Of a stretch of 34,587 nucleotides of DNA, positions 8,672 through 18,039 are shown one piece after another. The notes under the pieces were generated by a model. That model was not told the origin of the DNA and made no database searches. It was given only the letters and a program-made list of their open reading frames with translations. This DNA comes from an uncultured Bacteroides sp. Lineage in GTDB: Bacteria > Bacteroidota > Bacteroidia > Bacteroidales > Bacteroidaceae. The stretch covers positions 1-34,587 of the forward strand of contig CALUFR010000087.1 of assembly GCA_944319875.1 (NCBI GenBank), written 5' to 3'. The translations under genes were made by a program, and so were the position numbers. Positions within the stretch are counted from its first letter, which is position 1; each line of letters opens with the position of its first letter.

Positions 8672-9586
8672 ATGATGAAAAGAATTGGATTGAACGTATT
8701 GTTCTTAATGTTTTTCGCACTGTGCGTCCATGCACAAGAGAGTAAATACAGGAAACCGGTTGTCATGGTCAATTATTTCCAGAAATCCTCTGAAGTAAGC
8801 ACCGGCGACACGGAACTGACCAGAAACGCCATCCTGGCATCCTTGTCCCATTACCCAAGACTCAGAGTGGTCGACGTGGAAACGGAAGCATCCATCGACG
8901 AAGAGACCAAACGCCGGCTAAAGGAAGCGGCACTGGCCGACGAGCTTGCACGTAGCGGGCAGATGAAGCAACTGGGCGCCGACTACATCCTGGAAGGCCA
9001 CGTCTCCAAACTGGCTACAGAACGCAAGACTGACTCTGAAGGAAAAGCTTCGTATAAAGGCGTGGTGACTTATACGCTCAAGGTGGTTTCGACCGTGGAC
9101 GGTACGGTGGCATTCTCCAACAACTACACCTCTTCCTCAACTTCATGCGACACCGAAGCGGAGGCAAGAACCAAAGCGATGAACGGTGCCAAGGTGACTT
9201 GCGAGATGATAGAAGCCGTCTTCCCGCTGAACGGCACGCTGATTGACGTGGACTATACTGAAAAGAAAGGGAAAATGAAGACCTGCTACGTCAGCCTCGG
9301 CAGCTTGCACGGAGTATCAGAAGGCATGTTCCTGGACGTAAAGAGCGTGACCAATATCGCCGGACGGGCTGTGTACGAAGAAGTTGGAGTGCTCAAGATT
9401 GAGAAAGTACTGGCTGAAGATTTGTCCGAATGCTCGGTTGTCAGCAAAGGAAAAGAAATATTGGAAGCCACCAAGGAATACACAAAGCAGAAGACCATTA
9501 ATGAAGCAGAAGCCAAACCCTTGCAGGTAAGCTCACGTTGCGACACAGGAAACCTTTTCAAAGACTTCATACATATATTTAAATAA
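8672..9586 (+). CDS. Exported CsgG-like protein with FlgT-C-like end
   Basis: 304 residues with a signal peptide (about 1-22, ending VHAQ); ATG codons at 8672 and 8675 are both possible. Residues about 28-175 resemble the CsgG/LpoB fold: KPVVMVNYFQKSS, a long helix, LGADYILEGHVSKL, then VVTYTLKVVSTVDGTVAFS. Residues about 190-275 resemble the FlgT C-terminal domain: LNGTLIDVDY, CYVSLGSLHGVSEGMFLDV, VGVLKIEKV, CSVVSKG. Proteins of these families build or line outer-membrane rings or pores (CsgG, FlgT). No lipobox Cys is visible at the signal peptide end, so it is probably periplasmic. 47 bp after the Sel1 gene; its TAATG stop overlaps the next start by one base. Confidence 0.72.
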   Translation: MMKRIGLNVLFLMFFALCVHAQESKYRKPVVMVNYFQKSSEVSTGDTELTRNAILASLSHYPRLRVVDVETEASIDEETKRRLKEAALADELARSGQMKQLGADYILEGHVSKLATERKTDSEGKASYKGVVTYTLKVVSTVDGTVAFSNNYTSSSTSCDTEAEARTKAMNGAKVTCEMIEAVFPLNGTLIDVDYTEKKGKMKTCYVSLGSLHGVSEGMFLDVKSVTNIAGRAVYEEVGVLKIEKVLAEDLSECSVVSKGKEILEATKEYTKQKTINEAEAKPLQVSSRCDTGNLFKDFIHIFK

Positions 9587-10875
9587 TGAAACGAATAAGT
9601 CTATTTTTAAGCACTTTGTTCTTCTGCCATCTCTTCCTGTATGCCCAAAGCGACTGGCAGAAAGTCAAATGTATATCCGACGATGAAAACATCGCCGTGT
9701 TCACCTCCGAGGGAGAAGCGTCCAAGAAGTCCGAAGTGGGACAGGATGCCAAGCGCCGCTTGTTCTATGCCCTGTTCTACAAAGGGGTTATCGGCTTCAA
9801 CGACACGCAACCGTTGATTACCAAGGACAACCGGAGCTATACCGACCCATTCTTTAACGAAAACCAGCGGTATGAATCGTATATCCTTGATACAGAAGGT
9901 GCGGAAAACACCCGGAAGGTGAATAAGAAGCATCGGGCCACCTGTACCATCACCGTGAGCATCAAGCTGCTGAAGAAGTATCTGACCGAAACAGGTCTGA
10001 TGGAAAACGCTGCCCCGGTCTTCGGGGAAGAAGAAGGCCCTGTCATGCCAACGATTATGGTCGTGCCATTCAAGAAAACCGGTGAGAACTATCAGGCCAT
10101 CTTGGAGAATGACTTTGACCGTCGCGTGGCCGTAGCCAATGTGCAGGATGGGTTCCGCTCAAGAAATGTAACCGTTCAAGATTATATGGCACAACTCCGT
10201 AGTACCCAAAGACGTTCCGACTACGAAACCAACAGCAATGCGGCCGACTCCAACGACAAGCAGCTACTCCTGACCTCGGGAGCAGATGTCTATGTAGAAG
10301 TAGACATGATTAAGGATAAGAACGCACAGGGAACCCGCGTATCGATGAGACTGGAAGCCTATGAAACGGCTACGGGCAATCATCTTGCCAGCAAAACCGG
10401 CTATACCAAAAGATATCCCAACGCAGGTAGCGATGCGTTAGCCAAATATGCCGTCCAAGATCTTTTACAACCTTTCCTCGATGACATCTGTTCCCACTGG
10501 GACGGTTCAGGCAAAGGAACGAAAGGCTCAAGCAGTACCAGAGTCGTGCTTCAGTTTGCCATTGACGGCAGCTCTATAATGACCTTCAATGACCCTGTCG
10601 GCCCTAACAATTATTCCCTCTCCAACATCATCAGGCAATGGGTAAGGAAGAACTGCTACAAAGGCCAGTATCACCTGAAAGGCATCATGGAGGAAAGTAT
10701 CATCTTTGATTCCGTCACCATACCTCCTACAGATGTGGACGGCTTTCCTATGGACGCGGCGCAATTCGCGTTTCTGCTGGAATCATACCTCAAGGAAGAA
10801 GTCGGAGTTAGCTGCGATAGCCCTCGGATTGACGGTAACAATATTCTGTTCACAATAACAGGAACTTCGCTATGA
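9586..10875 (+). CDS. Exported protein of CsgG/DUF6175-like type, function unknown
   Basis: 429 residues with a signal peptide (about 1-21, ending FLYAQ). The first ~140 residues read as a charged alpha/beta domain with no clear match. Residues about 150-305 contain PTIMVVPFKKTG, a region of charged helices, SGADVYVEVDMIKDK, and RVSMRLEAYETATGNHLASKTGY; this order (MVVP strand, ADVYVEVD strand, AYETATG strand) resembles CsgG-type and DUF6175 proteins, but my assignment is tentative. A C-terminal domain (about 315-429) has no family I recognise. Start overlaps the previous stop (TAATG) and its own stop overlaps the next ATG (ATGA), so the three exported proteins are probably made in fixed ratio. 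Confidence 0.6.
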   Translation: MKRISLFLSTLFFCHLFLYAQSDWQKVKCISDDENIAVFTSEGEASKKSEVGQDAKRRLFYALFYKGVIGFNDTQPLITKDNRSYTDPFFNENQRYESYILDTEGAENTRKVNKKHRATCTITVSIKLLKKYLTETGLMENAAPVFGEEEGPVMPTIMVVPFKKTGENYQAILENDFDRRVAVANVQDGFRSRNVTVQDYMAQLRSTQRRSDYETNSNAADSNDKQLLLTSGADVYVEVDMIKDKNAQGTRVSMRLEAYETATGNHLASKTGYTKRYPNAGSDALAKYAVQDLLQPFLDDICSHWDGSGKGTKGSSSTRVVLQFAIDGSSIMTFNDPVGPNNYSLSNIIRQWVRKNCYKGQYHLKGIMEESIIFDSVTIPPTDVDGFPMDAAQFAFLLESYLKEEVGVSCDSPRIDGNNILFTITGTSL

Positions 10876-12212
10876 GAAAACTGATTATTACCCTTACTAT
10901 ATGGTTGCTGGGCAGCCTTACCATGCTTGCCCAGCAACCGGCATGGGTTTCCTCGCATCCGACGGACGCCAATGCCTATATCGGCATCGGCTTCGCCCCG
11001 GTGAAGGACGCTGATTACATCCAGAAAGCTACCCAGAACGCACTGAACGACATAGCCCTGCAAATTGCCACCCGGATGGAGTCGAACTCGTTCATGCACA
11101 CCGTCGACATTGACGGCAAGTCCAGGGAACTGTTTGAGGAGAAGATAAAAGGCTCCGTAGTGTCGTATCTGGAAGGCCAGAAGCTGGTGGACAGTTATCA
11201 GAATGAGCGCAATTACTATGTGTATTATTCCTTGGACAAGGCCGCCTATGAGCGCACGATACAGAAGCATAAACGCACGGCAATCACCACCGGCTTAGAC
11301 TACTACAACAAGGCCCAACAGGCACTGGACGCCAATAGCCTGGTTACGGCCGTACAATTGCTCGGCAAGGGACTGGAAGCCGTTTCGCCCTGGTTGTTCC
11401 TGGATCTGTCCACCACGGTGGACGGGAGGCGTTTCGACGTTCCCGCCGAATTGTATAGCGCCTATTTACAAGTGTTCGACGGGCTGACCATCACGGTAAA
11501 CCTGCTGAACGTGGAAGGTGAGGCGTTCAAGCCAATCAAGACCCCGATAGCCGGCTGCCTTTCCAAAAACGGAACAGTCGTGCAGAACGTCAAGCTGAAA
11601 GCCGAGTTTGTGGTAGGTGCGGGAAAGATCACTCCGCCGGTGGCTACGGACTACAACGGCACGTCCGAGTTCTACGTGACCAACATCACGTCGAAGGCAT
11701 CCGTACAGGAAATACGCATCTCCATCGACGATTCCTTCATCGAGGATTTGCCCGCGTCCTACCGGCAATTGATCAAGAGCCAGTCATGGCCCTCCGCCAA
11801 AACGACCATTACCCTGGCTCCGCAACAAGTGACCGCCTACCTGAACGTGAGCAATAGCGACCTGGCATCCTGCGAGAAACAGATAGCGTCCATACTGGGC
11901 AACCAGCACTTCACCCTGATAGAAGACCCGGACAACGCTACGTTGTTCATCGACTTGTCCACGACGCTGGAGCTGGGAGGAGTCGTTGCCGGTGACATGT
12001 ATGACCTCAACGAATGCCTGTGCGGGCTTGTGCTCAAGATATACGACAACCAAAGCACCGCACTCCTGCTCAACTATGTGGTAGACAGACTCCGCGTGCT
12101 TTCGCCTGCCAACAAGAGTCCGGAGCAAACCGAGATGATGTGCGTCCGCGAGCTGATGAAGCGGGTGAAACGCGAATTGCCCAAAAAGATCAAGGGCCTG
12201 GAACTAAACTGA
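10872..12212 (+). CDS. Exported LPP20-domain protein
   Basis: 446 residues with a signal peptide (about 1-21, ending MLAQ). Residues about 22-135 carry the LPP20 pattern: QPAWVSSHPTDANAYIGIG, then a helix with regularly spaced Ala and the segment DIALQIATRMES, ending VYYSLDKAAYE. LPP20 proteins (for example FlgP) are outer-membrane-associated. Residues about 140-180 form a helical region, residues about 210-310 an Ig-like beta domain (KPIKTPIAGCLSKNGTVV), and the C-terminal ~120 residues (QQVTAYLNVSNSDLA onward) may be another small domain containing LFIDLSTTLELGG. No lipobox. It overlaps the preceding gene by four bases and precedes a smaller LPP20-like lipoprotein gene by 37 bp. Confidence 0.7.
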   Translation: MRKLIITLTIWLLGSLTMLAQQPAWVSSHPTDANAYIGIGFAPVKDADYIQKATQNALNDIALQIATRMESNSFMHTVDIDGKSRELFEEKIKGSVVSYLEGQKLVDSYQNERNYYVYYSLDKAAYERTIQKHKRTAITTGLDYYNKAQQALDANSLVTAVQLLGKGLEAVSPWLFLDLSTTVDGRRFDVPAELYSAYLQVFDGLTITVNLLNVEGEAFKPIKTPIAGCLSKNGTVVQNVKLKAEFVVGAGKITPPVATDYNGTSEFYVTNITSKASVQEIRISIDDSFIEDLPASYRQLIKSQSWPSAKTTITLAPQQVTAYLNVSNSDLASCEKQIASILGNQHFTLIEDPDNATLFIDLSTTLELGGVVAGDMYDLNECLCGLVLKIYDNQSTALLLNYVVDRLRVLSPANKSPEQTEMMCVRELMKRVKRELPKKIKGLELN

Positions 12213-12249
12213 CCGGGCCATTTCTATGAACCATTTATATTGAAACAGT

Positions 12250-12804
12250 ATGAAACATTGCATTTATTCCCTGACAGTACTCCTGTCTGTCCTTTTCTTT
12301 GCCTCGTCCTGTAAATCATCCAAGAGCACCGCAAAGAAATCACCTGTAAAAACCTATGTACAACCCTGCTCTGACCTGGTTCAATCGGATACCATCATGC
12401 GGACCTGGGCCATGGGACGCTCCGACTCCGAAACCACCGCCAGAAAGAAAGCGATGACCATGGCCTATGCGGACCTGGCCGGCATGCTGGAAAAGACGGT
12501 AGGTTCTATGGTCGAAGAATACAGCGCCACCCTGTCCGAAGGCACACAGGCCGCCTCGAAGGAACTCCTGTTGCAAAAGACCGTCACGACGAGCAAGCGG
12601 GTGGTCAAAGGCGCCAGAATCATCTGCGACCAATGGCATAAAGATGAAAAGACCGGACAATACGCCAACTATATTGTCATGGAAATCAACACCGACGTGT
12701 ACATCCGCATGCTGAGCGATGAAATGAAAAAGGCGGGAAAAACGGTGGACGACGCCCTCCTGAAAGAGCTTTTCATCAAGCACATCAACAAAGGTAAAGA
12801 ATAA
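12250..12804 (+). CDS. LPP20-like lipoprotein
   Basis: 184 residues. A lipoprotein signal peptide ends in FFASSC with lipidated Cys21. The residues after Cys (KSSKST) lack the acidic surface-export signal typical of Bacteroides surface lipoproteins, so it probably faces the periplasm. The mature part follows the LPP20 pattern: MRTWAMGRSDSETTARKKAM, a helix with DLAGMLEKTVGSMVEEY, KRVVKGARIICDQWH and a closing YIVMEINTDVYIRML strand. Last gene of the operon, with a strong hairpin 35 bp downstream. It could anchor the complex to a membrane leaflet (inference). Confidence 0.75.
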   Translation: MKHCIYSLTVLLSVLFFASSCKSSKSTAKKSPVKTYVQPCSDLVQSDTIMRTWAMGRSDSETTARKKAMTMAYADLAGMLEKTVGSMVEEYSATLSEGTQAASKELLLQKTVTTSKRVVKGARIICDQWHKDEKTGQYANYIVMEINTDVYIRMLSDEMKKAGKTVDDALLKELFIKHINKGKE

Positions 12805-12838
12805 TCATTCCGGAAATCTGCGTTTCCAACGAATAAAA

Positions 12839-12863
12839 AAAGCCGCCCTCATCAGGCGGCTTT
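12839..12863 (+). terminator. Rho-independent terminator, bidirectional
   Basis: AAAGCCGCC (12839-12847), 7-base loop, GGCGGCTTT (12855-12863), with A- and T-rich flanks. It ends the eight-gene operon and sits just past the convergent fba stop, so it can serve both. Confidence 0.85.
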
Positions 12864-12885
12864 CTTTATAATATGCAGGTGAAAC

Positions 12886-13890
12886 TTATTCAGCCAGCTT
12901 GTTGTCTGAACCCAGCACGTTGATGATTTTGTGCTTGTAGAGTTTCTCCATGTTGTCGCGAGCCGGACCCAGGTACTTGCGGGGGTCGAATTCGGCCGGC
13001 TTCTCGGCGAATACCTTGCGGATAGCGGCGGTCATGGCCAGACGAGAGTCAGAGTCGATGTTGATCTTGCAAACGGCAGACTTAGCGGCCTTGCGCAGCT
13101 CGTCTTCGGGGATACCGATGGCAGCTTCCAGCTTACCACCGAACTTGTTGATGGTGTCCACTTCTTCCTGAGGAACAGAAGAAGAACCGTGCAGCACGAT
13201 GGGGAAGCCCGGCAATTTCTCCATTACGGCGTCGAGCACTTCGAATGCCAAAGGAGGAGGAACCAGACGGCCTGTAGCGGGATCTACATGGCACTGTTCG
13301 GGTTTGAACTTGTAAGCGCCGTGAGAAGTACCGATAGAGATGGCCAAGCTATCGCAACCTGTACGGGTAGCGAAGTCGATTACTTCTTCAGGATCAGTAT
13401 AGGTGTGATGTTCTGCGGAAACTTCGTCTTCTACACCGGCCAATACACCCAGCTCGCCTTCTACCGTCACATCGAACTGATGAGCGTAGTCAACGACCTT
13501 CTTTGTCAGAGCCACGTTCTCTTCGTAAGGCAGGTGAGAACCGTCGATCATGACAGAAGAGAAGCCCATGTCGATGCAGGACTTGCAGAGCTCGAAGCTG
13601 TCACCATGGTCGAGGTGGAGCACGATTTCAGGATGAGCGCAACCCAGTTCCTTGGCATATTCTACAGCACCTTCGGCCATATAGCGCAGCAAAGTCTGGT
13701 TGGCATAGTTACGAGCACCCTTGGAAACTTGCAGGATTACCGGAGACTTGGTCTCAACAGCTGCCTTTACGATGGCCTGCAACTGCTCCATATTGTTGAA
13801 GTTGAAAGCCGGGATAGCATATCCACCCTTAATGGCACGAGCAAACATATCTCTTGTGTTCACAAGGCCTAAATCTTTGTAATTAACCAT
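12886..13890 (-). CDS. fba: Class II fructose-1,6-bisphosphate aldolase
   Basis: Zinc-dependent aldolase of glycolysis and gluconeogenesis: fructose 1,6-bisphosphate to glyceraldehyde 3-phosphate plus dihydroxyacetone phosphate, in the cytoplasm. The reading frame continues 38 codons upstream, but the ATG at 13890 (MVNYKDLGLVNTRDMF) gives the usual 334 residues and avoids translating the promoter. Visible motifs: FNFNNMEQLQA, HLDHGDS with catalytic Asp94 and zinc ligand His95, VEGELGVLAGVEDE, SIGTSHGAYKF and LHGSSSVP. Stands alone, with its own promoter; ends against the terminator shared with the convergent operon. Confidence 0.96.
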   Translation of the reverse strand: MVNYKDLGLVNTRDMFARAIKGGYAIPAFNFNNMEQLQAIVKAAVETKSPVILQVSKGARNYANQTLLRYMAEGAVEYAKELGCAHPEIVLHLDHGDSFELCKSCIDMGFSSVMIDGSHLPYEENVALTKKVVDYAHQFDVTVEGELGVLAGVEDEVSAEHHTYTDPEEVIDFATRTGCDSLAISIGTSHGAYKFKPEQCHVDPATGRLVPPPLAFEVLDAVMEKLPGFPIVLHGSSSVPQEEVDTINKFGGKLEAAIGIPEDELRKAAKSAVCKINIDSDSRLAMTAAIRKVFAEKPAEFDPRKYLGPARDNMEKLYKHKIINVLGSDNKLAE

Positions 13891-13930
13891 TTCGTTTAAA
13901 TGTTTATAGTTAGTGAAACAAATTCTTGTG

Positions 13931-13938
13931 CAAAAGTA
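13931..13938 (-). promoter_or_regulatory. Probable fba -7 element
   Basis: Minus-strand TACTTTTG matches TAnnTTTG, about 41 bases before the fba ATG. No good TTTG is visible at the expected -33 position. Confidence 0.5.
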
Positions 13939-14091
13939 CACATTATCGTTCAAATAGCGGGCGACAATCCAATTAAAAAAACTCTCCGAACCCAAGAAAA
14001 ACAATCATTTTTCACGTGTTTGAAGAGTTTTAACAAATGATTGCAAAGTCTACGTGGCAAGTCCGCGAAGCGACCCACCGGGAAAGCCCGA

Positions 14092-15099
14092 TTATTTCCG
14101 CAGGTAGATGATGGTGGGCAGGTGGTCGCTATATCCGTTGAGCCACTTGCGCCCGCCGTGTGTACGCAATGGATATCCCGCATATTTGCTGTCCTTCTGG
14201 AAGAGGTAATCGCGGCTGAAGACTTCGCAATCCGCGTAACGCAATCCGCGACGCTTTTTCAGCAGGGGTTTCGACAGGACAATCTGGTCGAACAAGTTCC
14301 ACTTGCCGCGATAGAGCAACGTCCCCACCCCATCGTCTTCCAGCGTCTCCCACCAGGGATTATAGAAATCGGCCTTCTTCACCTCCTTTATATATTTACG
14401 CGCGCCCAGTGTCCGCATGCTCTCGTCCATCGGATCATCATTCATGTCGCCCATCACGAAGAGCTTCAGCCGGCGGTCTTCCCTCCGCAAGGAGTCGGCC
14501 AAGGCCTTTACCTGCCGCGCCGCATGCACACGCACCGGCGACTTTGCGCCTCGCGAAGGCCAGTGATTGACGATGACACACACCCGCTCACCCGCCATGC
14601 GTCCGTCTACAATCAGGAAACCGCGGGTCAGGTGGACCGTGTCGCCTTGATAAGGTTCGGAGAGGACCAGTTTCGAACGGGTCACCTCGAATTGCCGCGG
14701 ATCGTAGAGCAAGGCGCAATCGATGCCCCGACGGTCGGGACCCTCGTAATGGATATATTTGTATGCGGAGAGGGAGGGCTGCTTCAGCAGGTCATCCAGC
14801 ACACGATTGTTCTCCACCTCGGCCACTCCGATAAAAGCCGGCCCCTGCGGCACCCTCTCGCGCGACAGGGAAGAAAGCACCCGGGCCATGTTCGCCAGCT
14901 TGGCTTCATACTTCTTCGAAGTCCATTTATAACTTCCGCCGGGCAGGAAGTCATAATCGTTCTTACCGGCGTCGTGGATGGTATCAAACAAATTTTCAAG
15001 ATTGTAGAATGCCACGCTATACAAATCGCGCTTCTCATTCTGCGCCCCCAAAACAACTGTACAGAGGCAAAAAGTCATCAAAAAGAATAGTTTCTTCAT
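14092..15099 (-). CDS. Secreted endonuclease/exonuclease/phosphatase (EEP) family hydrolase
   Basis: Metal-dependent phosphodiesterase fold shared by exonuclease III, DNase I and sphingomyelinases; which bond it cuts cannot be told. The ATG at 15099 is chosen because it begins a signal peptide (residues 1-20, MKKLFFLMTF to VLGAQ), giving 335 residues; the frame extends 22 codons further up without one. EEP motifs in order: FYNLENLFDT with Asn33, GVAEVEN with Glu94, RRGIDCALLYD, IVNHWPSRG, VMGDMNDDP and a closing GYSDHLPTI with His326. All catalytic positions seem present. Exported location suggests nucleic acid or phospholipid scavenging (inference). Single gene; a near-match TTCTTTTG lies 23 bases upstream of the start on the minus strand. 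Confidence 0.87.
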   Translation of the reverse strand: MKKLFFLMTFCLCTVVLGAQNEKRDLYSVAFYNLENLFDTIHDAGKNDYDFLPGGSYKWTSKKYEAKLANMARVLSSLSRERVPQGPAFIGVAEVENNRVLDDLLKQPSLSAYKYIHYEGPDRRGIDCALLYDPRQFEVTRSKLVLSEPYQGDTVHLTRGFLIVDGRMAGERVCVIVNHWPSRGAKSPVRVHAARQVKALADSLRREDRRLKLFVMGDMNDDPMDESMRTLGARKYIKEVKKADFYNPWWETLEDDGVGTLLYRGKWNLFDQIVLSKPLLKKRRGLRYADCEVFSRDYLFQKDSKYAGYPLRTHGGRKWLNGYSDHLPTIIYLRK

Positions 15100-15169
15100 G
15101 TTTATACAGATTATTACGTTGCAAAAGAAAGAAATTAAACGAGATAATCCTATTTTTTTTCGCAACTTT

Positions 15170-15201
15170 TTTCGGTTTCTGAAGAAATAGCACTATCTTT
15201 G
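15170..15201 (+). promoter_or_regulatory. rpmE promoter
   Basis: TTTC at 15170-15173 (one mismatch to TTTG), 20-base spacer, TATCTTTG at 15194-15201. Leaves a leader of about 78 bases before the rpmE ATG, with no clear structure seen in it. Confidence 0.65.
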
Positions 15202-15285
15202 CACCCTGAAAACGAAAAAGACCATTACACCACTATTTGTTACCAGCAATAGTAAACGAAATAAAAAATTAAAAACGATATCGAA

Positions 15286-15540
15286 ATGAAAAAAGGTATT
15301 CATCCCGAAAATTACCGTCCGGTAGTATTCAAAGATATGTCAAACGGTGACATGTTCCTGTCTCGCTCAACGGTCAATACAAAAGAGACGATCGAATTTG
15401 AAGGCGAAACTTATCCGTTGGTAAAGTTGGAAATCTCCAGCTCTTCTCACCCGTTCTACACTGGTAAGTCCAAGCTGGTCGACACGGCCGGTCGTGTAGA
15501 CAAGTTCATGAGCCGCTACGCAAAGAGCCAGAAGAAATAA
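15286..15540 (+). CDS. rpmE: 50S ribosomal protein L31, type B
   Basis: 84-residue protein of the large ribosomal subunit, at the bridge to the small subunit. Starts [17 protein letters not shown] and has [20 protein letters not shown]. It lacks the zinc-binding CxxC pair of type A L31 and carries the insertion typical of type B, so it needs no zinc. Single gene with its own promoter and a strong terminator. Confidence 0.97.
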   Translation: MKKGIHPENYRPVVFKDMSNGDMFLSRSTVNTKETIEFEGETYPLVKLEISSSSHPFYTGKSKLVDTAGRVDKFMSRYAKSQKK

Positions 15541-15560
15541 TTTCTTTTTCTTGAGAATAA

Positions 15561-15604
15561 AAAAAGGTGTGTCATCCACAATTGTTGGCATGACACACCT
15601 TTTT
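15561..15604. terminator. Bidirectional terminator between rpmE and gcvT
   Basis: AAAAAGGTGTGTCA (15561-15574) pairs perfectly with TGACACACCTTTTT (15591-15604). The A- and T-runs on the two sides fit use by both the + strand rpmE and the minus-strand pepT-gcvT transcripts. Confidence 0.88.
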
Positions 15605-15630
15605 TATTTGCACTTCTGTCAGTATCAGAA

Positions 15631-16716
15631 TTATTTCCTGAAAGGAGGCTTCACCACCACCGCCTTCAACTTGCGTCCACGCATGTCGATGCAGATCTCC
15701 GTGCCGGGCTTGCTAAACTCGGTCTTGACATACCCCATGCCGATGCCGATCTTGCGCGTAGGCGACATGGTGCCCGAAGTGACGTGGCCTATCACCTCCC
15801 CGTTCGCGTCCAGCAGATTATAGCCGTGACGAGGAATGCCGCGGTCTATCATCTCGAAGCCCACCAGCTTGCGGGTGACGCCTTCGGCCTTCTGCTTCTC
15901 CAGCGCGGCGCGGTTGGTGAAGTTCTTGCCGTCCACAAACTTGGTGATCCAGCCTAAGCCGGCCTCGATGGGTGAAGTAGTGTCATCGATGTCGTTGCCA
16001 TAGAGGCAGAAGCCCATCTCCAGGCGAAGCGTATCGCGGGCTCCCAAGCCAATGGGCTTGATGCCGAACTCGGCTCCCGCCTCAAAGACAGCATCCCATA
16101 TCTTCATGGCAGCCTCGGGATAGAAATACAACTCAAAGCCGCCCGCACCCGTGTAGCCGGTATTGGAGATGATGACATCCTTCTCGCCCGCAAACTCGCC
16201 GTGCGTGAAGGTGTAGTAAGGCAGGGACGAGAGGTCTATCGGCGTCAGTTTCTGCAAAGCCTCGACGGCCTTCGGGCCCTGCACGGCCAGCTGAGCCATG
16301 CGGTCGGAGGCGTTCTCCAGCTCGGCGCCTACGGCATTGTGCGTCACGCACCAGTTCCAGTCCTTCTCGATATTGGCGGCGTTCACCACCAGCATATATT
16401 TCTCGGGTTCGTAGCAATAGACCAACAGGTCGTCCACGATGCCGCCCGTCTCGTTGGGGAAGCAGGTGTACTGCACCTTGCCCGGTGTCAGCACGGCCAC
16501 GTTGTTGGACGTCACCGACTGGAGGAAAGCCAAGGCTTGCGGCCCTTTCACCCAAAACTCGCCCATGTGGGAGACGTCGAACACGCCCACACCCTGGCAG
16601 ACGGTCATGTGTTCATCAATAATACCCGAATATTCAATCGGCATGTTATATCCCGCAAACTCGTGCATCTTGGCACCCAGCGAGATGTGTTTCTCGGTAA
16701 ACGGAGTGGTTTTCAT
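15631..16716 (-). CDS. gcvT: Aminomethyltransferase, glycine cleavage system T protein
   Basis: Transfers the methylene group from the H-protein aminomethyl arm to tetrahydrofolate, releasing ammonia. 361 residues, the usual length. Motifs: [45 protein letters not shown] with the conserved Asp96, [28 protein letters not shown] and [10 protein letters not shown]. Lies 50 bp downstream of pepT on the same strand, so the two are probably co-transcribed; gcvH and gcvP are not in this window, which is common in Bacteroides. Confidence 0.96.
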   Translation of the reverse strand: MKTTPFTEKHISLGAKMHEFAGYNMPIEYSGIIDEHMTVCQGVGVFDVSHMGEFWVKGPQALAFLQSVTSNNVAVLTPGKVQYTCFPNETGGIVDDLLVYCYEPEKYMLVVNAANIEKDWNWCVTHNAVGAELENASDRMAQLAVQGPKAVEALQKLTPIDLSSLPYYTFTHGEFAGEKDVIISNTGYTGAGGFELYFYPEAAMKIWDAVFEAGAEFGIKPIGLGARDTLRLEMGFCLYGNDIDDTTSPIEAGLGWITKFVDGKNFTNRAALEKQKAEGVTRKLVGFEMIDRGIPRHGYNLLDANGEVIGHVTSGTMSPTRKIGIGMGYVKTEFSKPGTEICIDMRGRKLKAVVVKPPFRK

Positions 16717-16766
16717 GATATATCAAAAGTTTAATAAGCAGTCAAAAAAAACAGAGAGAACAAGCC

Positions 16767-17990
16767 TCAACGCGCGGCCACCAAGCCGGCAATCTTGACG
16801 ATGACCATCATGGCTTTCTCCATGCTCTGGATGGAGACGAACTCGTATCGTCCGTGGAAGTTGAGCCCTCCGGCGAAGATGTTGGGACAAGGCAGCCCCT
16901 TGAACGAAAGCTGCGCCCCGTCCGTGCCGCCGCGGATGGCCCTGACGCGAGGCTCCACACCGGCGTCCTTCATGGCCTGGAAAGCGATGTCGATGACGTG
17001 CATCACCGGTTCTATCTTCTCGCGCATGTTGTAGTACTGGTCGCGCAGGTCGAGCGTGGCCGTGCCCTCGCCATAGTCGGCGTTGATTTTCCGGACGAGG
17101 TGCTCCATTTCCCGCTTGCGGCTCTCGAAGCGCGTGCGGTCATGGTCGCGGATGATGTAGGACACCACCGTCTGCTCCACCTCGCCGCTGATGCCCACCA
17201 GGTGATAGAAGCCTTCGTAGCCTTCGGTATGCTCGGGCGTCTCGTGGGAGGGCAGCATGGACATGAAGCGATTGGCCACCCGGATGGAGTTGATCATCTT
17301 GTGCTTGGCATAGCCGGGATGCACGTTGCGTCCCTTGAACGTAATCTTGGCGGAAGCGGCGTTGAAGTTCTCGAACTCCAGTTCGCCCACCTCGCCTCCA
17401 TCCATCGTGTAGGCCCAGTCGCAACCGAACTTCTCCACGTCGAACTTATGGGCACCCAGGCCGATTTCCTCATCGGGATTGAAACCGACGCGTATCTTGC
17501 CGTGCTTGATTTCGGGATGCTCCTGCAAATAGACGATGGCCGACACGATTTCGGCGATGCCCGCCTTGTCATCAGCGCCCAGCAGGGTCTTGCCGTCAGT
17601 CACAATCAGGTCCTCGCCCTTATGATCCAGCAGTTCGGGGAATTGTGCGGGCGAGAGGACGATGTTTTCCTCGGCGCAAAGCATGATTTCTCCCCCGTCA
17701 TAGCCCTGCACGATGCGCGGCGACACGTCCTTGCCGCTCATGTCGGGACTCGTGTCCATGTGGGCGATGAAGCCCACCGTAGGCACCGCCTTGTCCGTGT
17801 TGGCGGGAAGCGTGGCAAAGAGATAGCCGTTGTCGTCCAGCGTGACGTCCTCCAGCCCCAGCGCCTCCAGTTCCTCCTTCAGATAGCGGGCAAAAACCAT
17901 TTGGCCGGGCGTACTGGGGGTGACGCCCGTCTCCTCGCTCGACTGGGTGTCGAAGCTGACATATTTCAAAAATCGTTCTACTAAAGTCAT
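16767..17990 (-). CDS. pepT: Peptidase T (tripeptide aminopeptidase)
   Basis: Cytoplasmic M20-family dizinc aminopeptidase that removes the N-terminal residue from tripeptides. The ATG at 17990 ([15 protein letters not shown]) gives 407 residues, matching E. coli PepT (408); a TTG three codons upstream is rejected. Metal and catalytic residues are in place: His77 and Asp79 in AHMDTSPD, Asp140 in GADDKAG, Glu174/Glu175 in PDEEIG, Asp197 in MDGGE, and the C-terminal NFHGRYEF His. First gene of the pepT-gcvT pair. Confidence 0.95.
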   Translation of the reverse strand: MTLVERFLKYVSFDTQSSEETGVTPSTPGQMVFARYLKEELEALGLEDVTLDDNGYLFATLPANTDKAVPTVGFIAHMDTSPDMSGKDVSPRIVQGYDGGEIMLCAEENIVLSPAQFPELLDHKGEDLIVTDGKTLLGADDKAGIAEIVSAIVYLQEHPEIKHGKIRVGFNPDEEIGLGAHKFDVEKFGCDWAYTMDGGEVGELEFENFNAASAKITFKGRNVHPGYAKHKMINSIRVANRFMSMLPSHETPEHTEGYEGFYHLVGISGEVEQTVVSYIIRDHDRTRFESRKREMEHLVRKINADYGEGTATLDLRDQYYNMREKIEPVMHVIDIAFQAMKDAGVEPRVRAIRGGTDGAQLSFKGLPCPNIFAGGLNFHGRYEFVSIQSMEKAMMVIVKIAGLVAAR

Positions 17991-18039
17991 ATCCTTCAAA
18001 AAAAAATCTCGTTCAACAAAAAAGGGGTTTATCGTGCTG

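Noticed and set aside
1795..12863. The operon as a classical phage-shock (Psp) system or a known anti-phage system
   Set aside because: No PspA, PspC, nuclease, cyclase, reverse transcriptase or toxin-like domain is visible; SPFH and zinc ribbons alone are not enough.
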